Origin: Paragorgia papillata
Taxonomy: Eukaryota > Cnidaria > Anthozoa > Scleralcyonacea > Coralliidae
Reading direction: 5' to 3'
DNA: 64,000 nucleotides
Assembly: GCA_035771165.1 (NCBI GenBank)
Contig: JAWNZC010000419.1
Coordinates: forward strand, 3,790,001-3,854,000
Positions 43,005-54,620 of this stretch are shown here, piece after piece. Position 1 is the stretch's first letter. Each line of letters begins with the position of its first letter. The notes beneath the pieces were generated by a model that was not told the origin of the DNA, did not search any database, and was given only the letters and a program-made list of their open reading frames with translations. A program made the translations under genes and the position numbers.

Positions 43005-43994
43005 TCAGTATAATTTGTAGGCTGGAGGAGGAACTTGACTTTGAAATTGTGCTGGTGGGAAGTTTTGACCTTGATTCGGATAAGCAGGAGGCGGCGGATA
43101 AGGAGAACTCTGGAATTGTCCTGGGTTATTTTGAACAGTTTGGCTGTTCTGTAGAGCGACAACTGTTGCGCTAGTTGTTGGTTGAGTCACGACTACGCCT
43201 CGGTAAGCTGGTCCACGCGATGCTGACGCCACACCGCAACAGTAACAGGTGATAATGGCGATGGGGATGACGACAGCAACAAGAACGCTTACAACAATAA
43301 CACCAATAACCCAGGAGGCTAAAGCGTTGGCCACGTCGTCGTAACAACCCGAGTCTTTACACACGTTGTTCAAACAGCATTCACCTATTCCACCACAATC
43401 GCCATTTGAACTACAAGACTGGCCAACGCAGCCGCCAGAACCACAGACATGTTTTTGGTAGAAATACCTTTGTTTACAGCAGTACTCGTTCAAACCACAA
43501 TCCAAGTTGGAAGAGCATTCATCGGGAGAAGCAGTTGTTTTATAACAACCCGAGTCTTTACACACGTTGTTCAAACAGCATTCACCTATTCCACCACAAT
43601 CGCTGTTTGAGCTACAAGGCTGGCCAACACAGCCGCCAGAACCACAGACATTGGTTTGCCAGGAATACTCTTGCTTACAGCAGTACTCGTTCGAACCACA
43701 ATCAAAGCTGGAAGAGCACTCTGGACAACTAGATGTTGCACAAAGGTTTGTCGAACTACAGCATTTTTCGAATAGTCCACCACAATCGCTGTTCGAACTG
43801 CAAGACTGGCCAACGCAGTCGCCAGAACGACAGACACTACTTTGCCAGGAATACCTTTGCTTACAGCAATAGTTGTTGTAACCGCTACAACCCGAGTTGG
43901 AAGAACACTCGTCAGCTTCTACTTGAAGTTTCTTTTCGCTCAACAATAAAGCAACAGACAGGAGAACAGCAAGGCATATGTTGAACGTAAACAT
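43005..43994 (-). CDS. Cys-rich type I membrane protein, gene F (three modules)
   Basis: 329 residues, the largest member. Signal peptide (1-27), then three 12-Cys modules (about 29-88, 91-150, 160-217), each starting ECSS and containing YCCKQ and GECC or EKCC. The linker YKTTASPDE separates modules two and three. The membrane helix (SWVIGVIVVSVLVAVVIPIA) and CYCCG cluster follow, and the tail has two PPAY motifs and ends PPPAYKLY. Modules two and three are very alike in DNA, so the extra length is recent module duplication within one exon. Intact. Confidence 0.87.
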   Translation of the reverse strand: MFTFNICLAVLLSVALLLSEKKLQVEADECSSNSGCSGYNNYCCKQRYSWQSSVCRSGDCVGQSCSSNSDCGGLFEKCCSSTNLCATSSCPECSSSFDCGSNEYCCKQEYSWQTNVCGSGGCVGQPCSSNSDCGGIGECCLNNVCKDSGCYKTTASPDECSSNLDCGLNEYCCKQRYFYQKHVCGSGGCVGQSCSSNGDCGGIGECCLNNVCKDSGCYDDVANALASWVIGVIVVSVLVAVVIPIAIITCYCCGVASASRGPAYRGVVVTQPTTSATVVALQNSQTVQNNPGQFQSSPYPPPPAYPNQGQNFPPAQFQSQVPPPAYKLY

Positions 43995-45070
43995 TGTGGA
44001 CTATACTTCCCTCTGTATGTAACCTGAGTATCAGTGACAAATCATTGATTCTTCCCCTCCGCCCCCTATTCATGTGACGCACCATAGCCAATAAAAATCA
44101 CTTCCTGTTTTGTATTGCGTGTGTCTATAAAAAGCTTCACCGAACAAATTAACGAAATCGAACCTCAAAAAATTCATTGCTTGTGCATAAACATCTTCAA
44201 ACACACGTTTATTCAGTTTTCAAGTAATCTTTCGAAGTGGCAATGCCGAAGTAAAATCTAAAACTGTATACTGCAATGAACCAGCAATTTGCAATTAGAG
44301 AAATTATTTATACGATCGGGTTCGGGAACCACCAAGCATTTTAATATTTGATTACAACAATTCTCAAATATATTCCCAGATATTTTAATTAAGTGGACAA
44401 TGGCAATTCCGATTTTCTGAATAGCCACAACATTTTAAATGTTTTCACCAAATGTTTTGATGTTTCACCCCATTTAAATAACTGCTTTAGCTTGGCGACG
44501 AGATAATAATTTGTCTCACGCGTTTCAGTTCAGATTCAGACATCAGTCAAGCAAAGGCTGCAAAGCGGCCTTGATATGTTTGTATTCAGACTTTATACTT
44601 ACAGTACTTGCGTATAAGTTCCAGTAGACTATAAATTACGGACACTGCGTTCGCTTTTGCGATCAGAATGAACTTTCAAGCGCAGCTGTTTCTTCCCGTA
44701 GTCAGACGACAAGACAGCAGCAGTGTTTTGTTTTGACAGCTAGTCTGGCATTCAATACACATTGCACAGTTCTTGCTCTTCCTTCACGCACAGTATTACG
44801 GGCAAAACGCGGAGGTTCCTTCTTCAGCTTCTTTAATCGTTCTTGTCCATGAAAATGGCAAAAACGGTAAATTTGAGAAAACACAAACTTTCTAGTCGGA
44901 GTCTGGGCGGCTTCTCGGCACTTCCCACGAAGAAAATTTCGATTTTCGAATCAGTTAATTACTTAATTTCAGTTGATGTATTTCCGGTTTTTGTCTCTCA
45001 ACCAATCAGGGTTTCGTCCAGATTCTGGACGAAAAACACAGGTCTCAAACTCGTACCCAGCGCCTGCGAT
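43995..45070. repeat. Segmental duplication block, copy 1 (5' side of gene F)
   Basis: 43970-45070 matches 61945-63125, including the last few codons of the gene's signal-peptide region on the left. No gene is apparent within it; 44820-44940 has short frames on both strands that are not conserved in length. Confidence 0.7.
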
Positions 45071-46669
45071 CCTTTTGGCTACTACCAAGAATCAGAGGCT
45101 CTGGGAAACTCCGATGAAACTCGTCATCTGATTGGTTAGTTTAAAAACAGTAAAATTTCAAATCGTGTGCACGTTGCTAACTTGTTTAATCGATTTCTCG
45201 ACGTTCTGTAACACATAATTATACACGACAGACCCAAAATATAATTGAACACATGAAATAATTCAAAACAGCAAAAATCCCGACAATTTACAAGTTAAAA
45301 CTATTATTATTGTCGCTTCGTCGCCAAACAAACATCCATCGTCTGACTCGTCTCGTAATTCTTCGCAGTTTTGTCTCAGAACTTTAAAATTGTATTAGAG
45401 AATACAATGTCGATGTAGTTTAGCCAAAATTCCTGGCAAAAAGTACAATTTCATACCTGAGCGGCTGAGCCGATTACTGCCGAGTGCTGACGGCGACGCG
45501 GACATTTAAAACACACTCGTCAAATCGTCTTTGTTGACGATTTTGAGAAAAGCGAAGAAAGGCAATTTGTATCAATTGTATTGTCGAGAGCTTTGTGAAA
45601 CATGTTGGGCCTTTTTTATCGGTAAACAAATATTTTTCCTGGTCTTCGCACAAGCGAACGATCGTCGATGATTGTTACAAATTATAGGGAACTGGGAACC
45701 AGAGGACTGGGAACAAAAACCCAATTTTGGGGTCTTTTTCATCGGAGTTTCCCAGAGCCTCCGTTCCTGGGTAATGACCAAAAGGATCGCAGGCTCTGGG
45801 TACGAGATTGCACAGGTCTATGAAATAGATTTGTGTCAGGCCCTCCTTTTTCTCTCCGTTCTCCTCCCCAGTCCCCAGAAGAAAAAGAAGGGCCTGATAC
45901 TCAGGCTACTCTGTATGCGACAACACCGCGCTATGACTCGTGATGTGATAAAACACTTTATCTTGCGATGATCTCACCCCCGGGGGGGCGGGGAGGGGGG
46001 ATGCTCGTATATAAGGGTACGGGTATGTGCCGCCCTATAGGCTATATAGGGTATGGTTTTCGAGCTGCGGGATCTGGGATAGGGTATACAAATTGTCCAT
46101 TTTGGTCTGGAATAGGGTGCATATTTTGGTCTGAGATAGGGTATGGATACCGATGTGACACCAGTGCTGGGATAGGGCATTGATTTTTTTTAAATTTAGG
46201 TCTGGGATAGGGCATAAAAAATCGCCCTTTTAGGTTGGCATAGGGCCAGGATCGCCGCCACTCACCCCTACTCAAAAATTGCCAGAGTACCCCCCTGGAG
46301 ATCTCGTACCCAGTTACAGTCGGTTTCAGGTTTCAGGAAATGTTTTGAACATAGGCATTTGATTGGCTACTCGCAACTAAGTAGCCAATCAAATGCGAAG
46401 TTCAAAACAAACTTGCGAAATTCGGAACGAACTTGAAACACAAATAGATCGCTTAAATAGGCCGAGGAGAATATCAGGTCGCTTACGAACATAAACCAAA
46501 AAATACATTCCTGCAAATATGTAAATTACACTGTTCTTGACATCACACAGCGCACTATTCTTGACATCGTCTCTCTTGGGTTACCTATGCGTTACTCGTG
46601 CTCAGTCTTTTTGCCGAGCTATGTATGGCTGAGTATATCAATTTTCGGATTTGGAGATATTGGTTCTGA
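45071..46669. other. Mixed repeats, including an orphan family promoter-like block
   Basis: 45735-45810 carries GAGGCTCTGGGAAA/CTCTGGGTACGAGATT repeats. 45905-45965 is the Cys-rich family's promoter-like block with no gene attached. 45975-46310 is the GC-rich GGGTATGTGCCGCC repeat with GGGATAGGG units. 45800-46500 recurs at 63345-64000. 45130-45640 shows no recognised feature. Confidence 0.5.
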
Positions 46670-47214
46670 ACCAGCCTGGTTCCCAGGCCTCTCTTTTTCA
46701 CATCGAGCGGTAGACCGAATTGTGAGAGGCCTGGAATAAAATGTTTTGCCTGGCCCCAAATCTGGCCCCAAAACTGGCCCTAAATTATACAGGCACCAAA
46801 CGGCCGTTTGGCGGAAAACCAAGGCAGATAACACTCACGTCGGTCTGCACAATTCTTTATAACATCATATAGCAAGGTTGGTCTACTGCCGAAACGTTAA
46901 AATAGCATATTTCGATTTGTATAAATGTGTTTCAACACAATCACTTCCCACGCCGAACACTACTTTATAAAGCTCGTATGTAACAACCTTTTAACGTAAT
47001 TAAAACAAAGAAACCTACTCATTTGCTGTCTGCTCTCAAGAAGAAGTTTGTTTAAGTGCCCTCGTTCATAAAAATTAAAGAATCCGAGCTCCAGCAGGAT
47101 TCATGTGATGATAGATAAAGATGAACATTTTCCGCTAGTCCTCTCGCTCGATGCCTATTCTGTGACGTCACCAAAATACGTTCGAGAGAAAAGAGGACTA
47201 GGAACTAGTCTGCT
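46670..47214. mobile_element. MITE (second copy of the 39772 element)
   Basis: Ends CAGCCTGGTTCCCAGGCCTC and GGACTAGGAACTAGTCTG. It is about 97% like the other copy by eye; target duplication is unclear here. Confidence 0.7.
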
Positions 47215-47329
47215 GACCATGCAACAGTGGGTATGACAGCAGTAAAGAGCCTGGGTACGAGGCTTTTAATATTCTTATATTTTCACACTAGCTTTTTCAT
47301 TGAAAGAAATTCACGGTAAACGGTAAGAT

Positions 47330-48240
47330 AAATTGATCATGTCTTTTATACTTGCTTGTGCAAGTATTCATCAAGGCCATGAACGTTTTAGTGGTCAGTC
47401 TCGAGGTAAACAGTGCTCTTTTATGAGTATCAGCGCTGTTTAATAACAGCACAAACTATTCAAGTGAACGATTGGAATTCATCTACTATCGACCGAGTCT
47501 TAGTGAAAGGAGACAATATGTACTTGAATGCTTTTCACAATGGTCTTATGACTCTTATCCCACGTGAAGAATTGTTGTCGCTGAACAACCTACCAACTAT
47601 TTTTTGTTGCAACTCGTCCATTGACACATGTCGGTCAGTGATCGACACAAATCAGCCCATTGAGGCAACAAATTTATATACTGGTCTACCCATTGTGGTG
47701 GAGCCCATTGAGGCACCAAATAAAAACCAAATTTGGTTTATAAACAATGGAAAAGACTGTCAAGGTCTGATATTGAATAAAACATATATATTTAATTAAC
47801 AATATTGAATTAAACCCAGGTCCTGTGCAAAACAAAAACAATCAAGCATTCATAACACTACCATCATATGCACGAGTAGAACAAAGGTTACGACTATTTC
47901 ACTTCGGGCCACTTGATGTTGGTGGTGCAGGTGATTGCTTTTTTCGAGCTGTGTCTCATCAGTTATACTGGTGACCCTGGTTGTCACTTAGATATTAGAG
48001 TTGCTGGTATTTGCATATATGAGAGAGATTTATTGAAAGTAATACAGAGTATTCTTGGTTACAATATCTTAATAACATGTCTATGCAAAGGACAACTTCC
48101 TACGACTGAGAAAATATTATCTATAAAACAAACGATAAGGTTCGAAACACCATTCGCCTGCAATACACACAGCTTTTTGTACCGGCCTGTAGCTCTCGGG
48201 ATACGATTATTTATATGACTGAAGTTCCTATGGCCAGGCA
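47330..48240 (+). pseudogene. Transposon protease plus OTU-domain remnant, frameshifted
   Basis: The first part reads NGLMTLIPREELLSLNNLPT after TIDRVLVKGDNMYLNAFHN (47400-47610), homologous to 33625 and 52990. Further on one frame gives LDVGGAGDCFFRAVSHQLY, the OTU cysteine-protease signature (GDCFFRAVS), followed by a frameshift (TAC-TGG-TGA for an expected Tyr-Gly-Asp) and then DPGCHLDIRVAG and SWLQYLNNMSM in other frames. OTU domains occur in several eukaryotic transposon polyproteins; which superfamily this came from is not determined. Confidence 0.65.
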
Positions 48241-49260
48241 AAGTTAAAGTCTGAAATACTCCGGCTCCTTCTTTTCAGTTCTTCCACTCGATATGTGAAA
48301 ATATATATAGAGATAGGAAAAAGTCAGACAGGACGTACCGAAGTGGCACGGCGGCTATACGGCATATCATTATCTTGTCATTTGTGGAACAAGATGACTA
48401 GTAATTTCAGAACTACGCATCGTTGAAATATATTGCAATGTGTACGTATGTTGTTATATGTTGAATGAGCTTTCATTTGATGTAGAGTTCAAGATTCTGC
48501 GTTTTATAAAACTTGTTATACTGTCCAAAATGTGCGAACCACTGTTCCAAATAATATTTCATTAGCGTATTAGTCTGGCGAGGAAGTAAAACCGTTTTCT
48601 TTGTTTACATTGCGTGTCTGGTTTGTGATTGGTCGCTTTTGACAACCCGTTAGAAGGGGCGGCACTCAAATTTGATAGCTATGCGTGCAGGCTCTATATT
48701 TCACCTCCCGCCCTACCCAAGAGTCGGCTCGCAGGCTACGGTGGAACCAACATGGTCAACATATTATCAAGTGAAGCTATAAAGAACTCCACAGTGCTTT
48801 TCCGATTGGCTATTACGCTGACAAACCCCGCAACGCGACGTTTGTGCGAAGAAACAATACCGTTTGGCCTTAGTAACATTACAGTTTCCGCTTAGCAACA
48901 TGTTAGTTTCCCGCGTGAAACGTGTGTTGTCAAATTACGCGTGTCCACGCTCAAACCGGAACCGTAGTAACTGAATTAATTAAAGGAATTCCAAGACCCA
49001 AGTTTAGTGTAAAGGGCCGAATCTGCGAATACTGTTGTAGTGTAAACGCCTAACGAATCCGAATACTCGGTACGAGGTACGAAGTGAATCTGGAAACATT
49101 TACGAATCCGGAAACGTTTGCTCTGGTGTAACGTAGTCTAATAATTAATCATCGATGTATGTCAACATTGTTCATATAGCAATAACGTACTGAAAGAAAA
49201 CGAAAGTACTTGTACTAGCTTACTTATAAAGAAAACTATAAGTTAAGATTGAGTCTATAT
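48241..49260. other. Non-coding, with a degraded hAT-like MITE
   Basis: 48735-49130 is a remnant of the 20305-20739 element. 48241-48735 shows nothing recognisable. 49140-49300 is the common 3' flank of the gene family. Confidence 0.5.
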
Positions 49261-49324
49261 ATGTCAATATAAAAATGATGCAGTTCATCGTCAGTATTTT
49301 TAGGCTGGAGGCGGAACTTGAGTT

Positions 49325-50044
49325 TCAAATTGGAACATTTTGGCCTTTATTCAAATAAGCACGAGGCGGATAAGAAGAACTCTGGAATTGTGCTGGGTTA
49401 TTTTCAACAGTTTCGGTGTTCTGTAGAGTGACAAACGGTGGATCACTTGGTCGAGTGACGACTAGGCCTCGTTCACTTCGTGGTCCACGCGATGCTGACG
49501 CCACGTCGCAACAGCAACAGACGATAATGGCGATGGGGATGAGAATAGCAACAAACACGCTTACAACAATAACACCAATAACCCAGGCGGCTAAAGCCAA
49601 ACAACCAGATTTTGTACAAACGTTGTTCAAACAGCATTCACCTGGTCCACCACAATCGCTGTTCGAGTAACAAGATCGCCCAACGCAGCCGCCATTACCA
49701 CAGACAAAACTTTGCCAGGAATTCCCTTGCTTACAGCAGTACGAATTCGTGTAACCGGCACAATCAGAGTTGGAAAGGCACTCAGCACAATTAGCTTTTG
49801 TACAATAGTTGGTCAAACTACAGCATTCACCTGGCCCACGACAATCGCTGTTCGAACTACAAGACTGGCCGACGCAACTATAACGACAGACACCACTTTG
49901 CCTGGAATACCTTATACAGCAGTAGTAGTTGGAACGACAATTCGAGTTGGAATAACACGCGTTAGCTTCTACTTGAAGTTTCTTTTCGCTCAACAATAAA
50001 GCAACAGACAGGAGAACAGCAAGGCATATGTTGAACGTAAACAT
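49325..50044 (-). CDS. Cys-rich membrane protein, gene G (two modules, tail shortened)
   Basis: 239 residues: signal peptide, two 12-Cys modules (ACYSNSNC to TKANC; ECLSNSDC to TKSGC), a membrane helix (WVIGVIVVSVFVAILIPIA) and CCCC cluster, then a divergent tail (SDPPFVTLQNTETVE) that ends LNKGQNVPI. About 11 bp near 49333 is deleted relative to gene H, which shifts the frame and removes the last PPAY; the upstream motif reads PPRAY, so no PPxY remains. The extracellular part is intact. It is the nearest relative of pseudogene B. Confidence 0.78.
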   Translation of the reverse strand: MFTFNICLAVLLSVALLLSEKKLQVEANACYSNSNCRSNYYCCIRYSRQSGVCRYSCVGQSCSSNSDCRGPGECCSLTNYCTKANCAECLSNSDCAGYTNSYCCKQGNSWQSFVCGNGGCVGRSCYSNSDCGGPGECCLNNVCTKSGCLALAAWVIGVIVVSVFVAILIPIAIIVCCCCDVASASRGPRSERGLVVTRPSDPPFVTLQNTETVENNPAQFQSSSYPPRAYLNKGQNVPI

Positions 50045-50940
50045 TGTTGACTAAGCTTCCCTCTAGTAGTCTGTACGCGACAATTGCAACACCACGCTAT
50101 GACTCGTGATGTGATAAAACACCTGCCTCGTACCCAGGCGCTTATGACAGAACGCGCGGTGAGGCAGAAAATGTTTTTAACACTTTGAGGTCTGGACCTC
50201 TCCCTGGGCTGAATAAAATCGTCTGGCGTTAGCCAGAATAAACCTTAAAGACTCGTCCTCAGGCTTCAAAGTGTTAATATGGCGGAACGGTGTTTTTTAT
50301 TATTGTATACACATGACAATTGTAAAGGAAACTCTCTGAAATTAATGTAACGAACGATAAAATATGCAGTGAAATTGGAGAATCGATGCTATGTATGATA
50401 TTTACCTAATTTACATACCGAGTACTGAATCAGACATTTGATTTGACGGCAATGGCAAACATCAAGTTGTTGACTTATATTTTGAGACGATAAGGCATAA
50501 AACGTATCACAAACAGACAAATCTATAAAATATTAAAGCTTCATATATACTGTACTCAAATTTACAAACATACAAATATTTGGCAGTCTGTAGACCTCGA
50601 ACGGTTGAAACATCTCGATCTGCAGATGAACCCGGGCTGAGTCCGGCGGTCTCCAGACTTCAGCCGTATTTAAACGAAAATATATACGTTACTTTGGCTC
50701 AAATTACCTTCAATAGTTATTTTCCGAAGGAACTGATCAATTCTATCCATGGTTTCTGCAAAAAACCGTATTTGAAAAGGCTAAATATCGCCCGATTGGG
50801 TCCAGGGGCGGGAGATTTCCCGGTGGGCCCCGTGTGGACCCCAACAATTTGTAACTGCATGGTGGGCCCAAATAATTTGTAGATGCCTAGCTGGCTGGCC
50901 CCAATAATTTTTAAGCACTGCAGCATTTAACACTTGAAGT
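50045..50940. other. Gene G 5' flank and unassigned DNA
   Basis: 50045-50125 is the promoter-like block. 50130-50290 has short inverted repeats around CCTCAGGCTTCAAAGTGTTAA. From 50300 to 50940 I see no supported feature. Confidence 0.4.
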
Positions 50941-50960
50941 GAAATTTAGGTTATGAAATA

Positions 50961-51010
50961 TTGCAGTTCTGTAGGGTTTCGAGCTAAGACCCTTTATCAG
51001 AGAAACGTAC
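50961..51010 (-). ncRNA. Degenerate hammerhead-like motif
   Basis: On the minus strand CTGATAA (50994-51000), stem II GGGT/GCTC and GAAAC (50976-50980). The core A/G pair of CUGANGA is mutated and no stem III is apparent, so it is likely an inactive Penelope-type relic. Confidence 0.35.
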
Positions 51011-51681
51011 AGTTCGATTCGTCTTAGTAAAACGTTTAGTCTTTCGATATTTTTTCCAATCCAACGTTGACTATGCAGCACATTTATTTTATAAATTTAA
51101 AAGTATATATATACACACAGTATATTGAAAATAACAAGAGTGCATGCAACTACACATTAGATAAAAATATTGTGTCGTTGTTTTTCTGTTTTTTAAACTT
51201 TTAAAATTTTGCTAAAAGGTGTTGTTAGAACGCAGGAAATGTCACACCCCAAAATTTCCGGGGAACTTTGAGAATGGGCAGCTCTAAATCCTTACTCGGC
51301 ATGATGACCTCTGAAAGTGGGCCTTAGAATGTCATCTCCCGGCCCCTATTTCAGAACTATTTCCGACTATATTCACTGAGCCTGGGGTGAATAATTGTTT
51401 TAGTACAAATACACATTTTCGTACTTTTTGGAACAGCATTTTCTTTGAAATTGTTAATTTTCCCATCTGTCGCATTGACAAATTGGCTGGTGGCCATTTT
51501 GAATAAACGCTGTAGGTGATTATTGCAAGAATTAGTCCGAAGTAGCTCGACCAATCAACACGCGCGATTCTCTATAATCACCTGTCTATTTATTGCTGCC
51601 GACCGAAGGGAGGCAGCTCACTATTCTTGACGTTGCCTCGTGCCCAGTCCTTTTTCCGAGCTATGTATAGCCGACCAGATC
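51011..51681. other. Unassigned AT-rich DNA
   Basis: No reading frame, repeat family or RNA structure that I can support. Confidence 0.35.
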
Positions 51682-52824
51682 TTAGCCTGCATAGCAGGCG
51701 TTTCAGTAGGGGGTGGGGGCGAAAAAATGGGAGAGGGCGAGGCTGGAGGGGAGGAAACGCCTGCCGCCATGCTATTCAAAAAAAAACTCCACCTCCTTTT
51801 CTCAATTATGACATGAACCAATCACGTACGAGAAATATCATATTAAAAATGTTTACTTCCTGTCAACTGATTTCATGTTGCAACTTGCGACTTGCGAGTA
51901 ATAATAGAATACTTGTATAGAATATAGATAGCCGAAACTCTTTACAGAATTATTCAGAGAATATCGTAATGTTTGCTGACATCTGTGTGATCACGGTTCT
52001 AGAACGGGTTTGCGACAACAAAACTCGTTGAACATAATGCAGCCGAGGGAAATATATACAACCACACGGAATATGACGGAATTTAATAACACGGTAAGCA
52101 AGGAACCACATTTAAGAGCACTCCTATAACACTTTACGTAATTTTGATTGAGTCACAACATATTACCAATCGAAACTATTAGATAAAAATCTATAAAATC
52201 GTTCTTGATTCGAAATTCATGTCTGTAAACCGCGTTCGCTGCCAAGGTTCGCGGCTAGACTTTGGCGACGGCAAACCACAACACGGCTTTATATACATAA
52301 AATTATAAGCGAGGATTTTCCCACACCGACAAAACAACACCAAGCTACTAAGGTTAATTATAATTAATATAAAGCACTAAGATATGTATTCAATTTGATG
52401 TAGTGTGCGTTTGACCCATAAATATAGTTTGACCATGCACGGTTTGATCCTGGCTATACAACGTCTTGAAGTAAACGAAGTTTTTTGCATTTAAAAATGC
52501 AACAATAGTGCTACGTGAAACATATTTACCTTGCGAATGGAGTATTTCTGTTTTAAAACAGACTACCAAGCGACAAGCGCGACTAAAATTAGGAATAAAA
52601 CTTTATAGAGGAGCGTTCATTATCTTCGGAGTTGGCAGACAACAAGCTAATAAATCTAAAATGTCACTCTACAGCTCACCGGAAGAGAATTTGTCAACAT
52701 TAGCCAATGAGATCGCTGCGTTCGTGGACGAACGCATTTTTTTTTTCTGAATAGCATGGCTGCAGGCGTTTCCTCAGCTCGCCTCACCCCTCGCACTACC
52801 GAAACGCCTGCAATGCAGGCTAAC
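51682..52824. mobile_element. DNA-transposon-like element with AGCCTGCATAGCAGGCGTTT ends
   Basis: The left end AGCCTGCATAGCAGGCGTTTC and right end GAAACGCCTGCAATGCAGGCT are inverted repeats with internal palindromes. The 1.1-kb interior has no convincing ORF. Target duplication is not resolved. Confidence 0.55.
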
Positions 52825-52854
52825 CAGATCTCGATTTGTTAAATTTTGCGTTTG

Positions 52855-53283
52855 TTTGTTTGTTTGTTTGTTTAATATTTGTCTGTCGGCATTACGTCAT
52901 CCATATATGAGCTGATGGGACTCAGTGCGCATGTTCCGCTACCACGTTGCCTTCGATATTCAGAGCTTCTCGAAGTTCTTCCTCGACAGAAAATTCACGG
53001 TAAGAACAAATACATCATGTCTTTACTTTCTCGTGGAAGTATTCATCAAGGCCATGAAGGTTTCAGTGGCCTGTCTCGAGGAAAGCAGTGCTCTTTCATG
53101 AGTTTATCGGCGCTGTTAACAGCACAAACTATTCCAGTTATCGAGTGGAACTCGACAACCATCGACAATGTCTTAGTACAAGGAGACAACATGTACTTGA
53201 ATGCTTTTAACAATGATCTCATTCCTCGTGAGGGATTTCTGTCGCTGAACAACTTACCAACTGTTGTTCCTACCAACATCTGA
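52855..53283 (+). pseudogene. Transposon protease-like fragment (copy 3)
   Basis: The frame gives SRGSIHQGHEGFSGLSRGKQ then CSFMSLSALLTAQTIPVIEW, VLVQGDNMYLNAFNN and FLSLNNLPTVV before stopping at 53283. This is the longest uninterrupted version of the domain also found at 33625 and 47330. The conserved GKQCSFMSL is a plausible catalytic-Cys motif. The open frame starts upstream at 52879 in unrelated sequence. Confidence 0.55.
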
Positions 53284-54208
53284 CTTGGATTTGAGGAAAT
53301 AATCTACAGTGGTTTCTACAATGGTCAATGGATTCGTGCACAAAGCTGTATGTGGATACACTAATAATAATATAATATTTATTTATATAGCGCCTATATG
53401 TAATGAACTGTACATGGCACTGTCTTCAAGAAATTATTTACCTCAGCTTTGTGAAAATTCAGTGGACAATGGAATTGTTCACTTTGTGAAAATTCAGTGG
53501 ACAATGGAGATTATTTATGTGCCATGGATAACCATATTTGGTATGCAGAGTAAATACAATATTACAAGATCTTTGGGAAAATAAAATACAGTGGTTGCAG
53601 TTGTGTATTCCCAAACGACAATTACAGTATATGTGGAGTTGTGGACATGTGCAATGACTTAATATACATCACAAAGATCTCCTTCAAAGTATTATATTCT
53701 CAACAAGTTAGAAAGTTAGACAATATAAACAATGGAGCAACAAATACTGTAAACCCCTGTTACATACCATTTCTGGTATTTATTTAGTCAGTGCCTATTT
53801 GTTTGGTGCTTGCTTTGCCATAACATAACAGACACTCCGGATTCCACTGACAGCTTTGTCACAGTAAGAAGCATGATTTATAGTGACAGTGATTTATCAT
53901 AAATTTGTTTACCAAACATCAACACATAGTCATATTGTTTCTAGTATACTGTGTATGCAGTCAAAAGCCTTGCCAATTATATTCAGATACATTAAGTGAT
54001 AGTTATTTGTAATTTAAGTCTGTTGTATTTAAATATAATTAAAATAATTGAAAAAATGTGTACATACTACTACAGTATGTCTGTTACAATTTATATAATC
54101 AATCCCAGGGTTCATTTTTGAAATTTTATAAAAAATTAGGCTTCCCATGGCTCTTGAGGCAGCACTTCCCTTGCGATAGTAACTTCTAGTACTAAAAAGT
54201 ATTATATA
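53284..54208. other. Unassigned AT-rich DNA
   Basis: A short direct repeat (GTGAAAATTCAGTGGACAATG) at 53452 and 53484. 54150-54190 is a transposon-end motif shared with 15956 and 32728. Nothing else recognised. Confidence 0.4.
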
Positions 54209-54620
54209 CAGTCGAACCTCTATTAAGCGGCCACCTTCGGGGAATGGCTTTGTGGCCGCTTAATAGAGTGACGCCAACAATGGGCCTTGGGTGTGATCAA
54301 ATGTCCTTTTATTCAATTCTAAAACCGAAAAATTAAAAATGAAATACATGTACTAAGTGTTCTATGGTCTCTTATTTAGCTCAAGTTTTAGTTTCGATTC
54401 TCTTGCGGTAAAAATTGTGCCTAAGATAAATTAAGCTGGCCGTTTAATACAGGTAAAAAACAATACGAAATACCAATTGGGACCGCTCGTAGGTGGCCGT
54501 GGCCGCTTAATAGAGGTGACCGTTTAATAGAGGGGTAATCTATAGTAAATTACAGGGAATATTTTAGGGGTTTTGACAAGTGGCCGCTTAATAGAGGACC
54601 GCTTAATAGAGGTTCGACTG
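54209..54620. mobile_element. Complete pogo/Tigger-like MITE (412 bp)
   Basis: It starts CAGTCGAACCTCTATTAAGC and ends with the complement GCTTAATAGAGGTTCGACTG, with TA on each side (54207-54208, 54621-54622). Subterminal GGCCGCTTAATAGAGG repeats occur in both orientations. It serves as the reference for the two interrupted copies at 21704-24114 and 26010-28298. Confidence 0.88.

Noticed and set aside
47413..47799. 128-residue ORF as an intact gene
   Set aside because: Only its first half is homologous to the transposon protease domain; the rest continues into a frameshifted element.
51621..51920. Pro-rich/Gly-rich ORFs on both strands
   Set aside because: They arise from a G-rich run at the end of a transposon-like element and share no features with known proteins.
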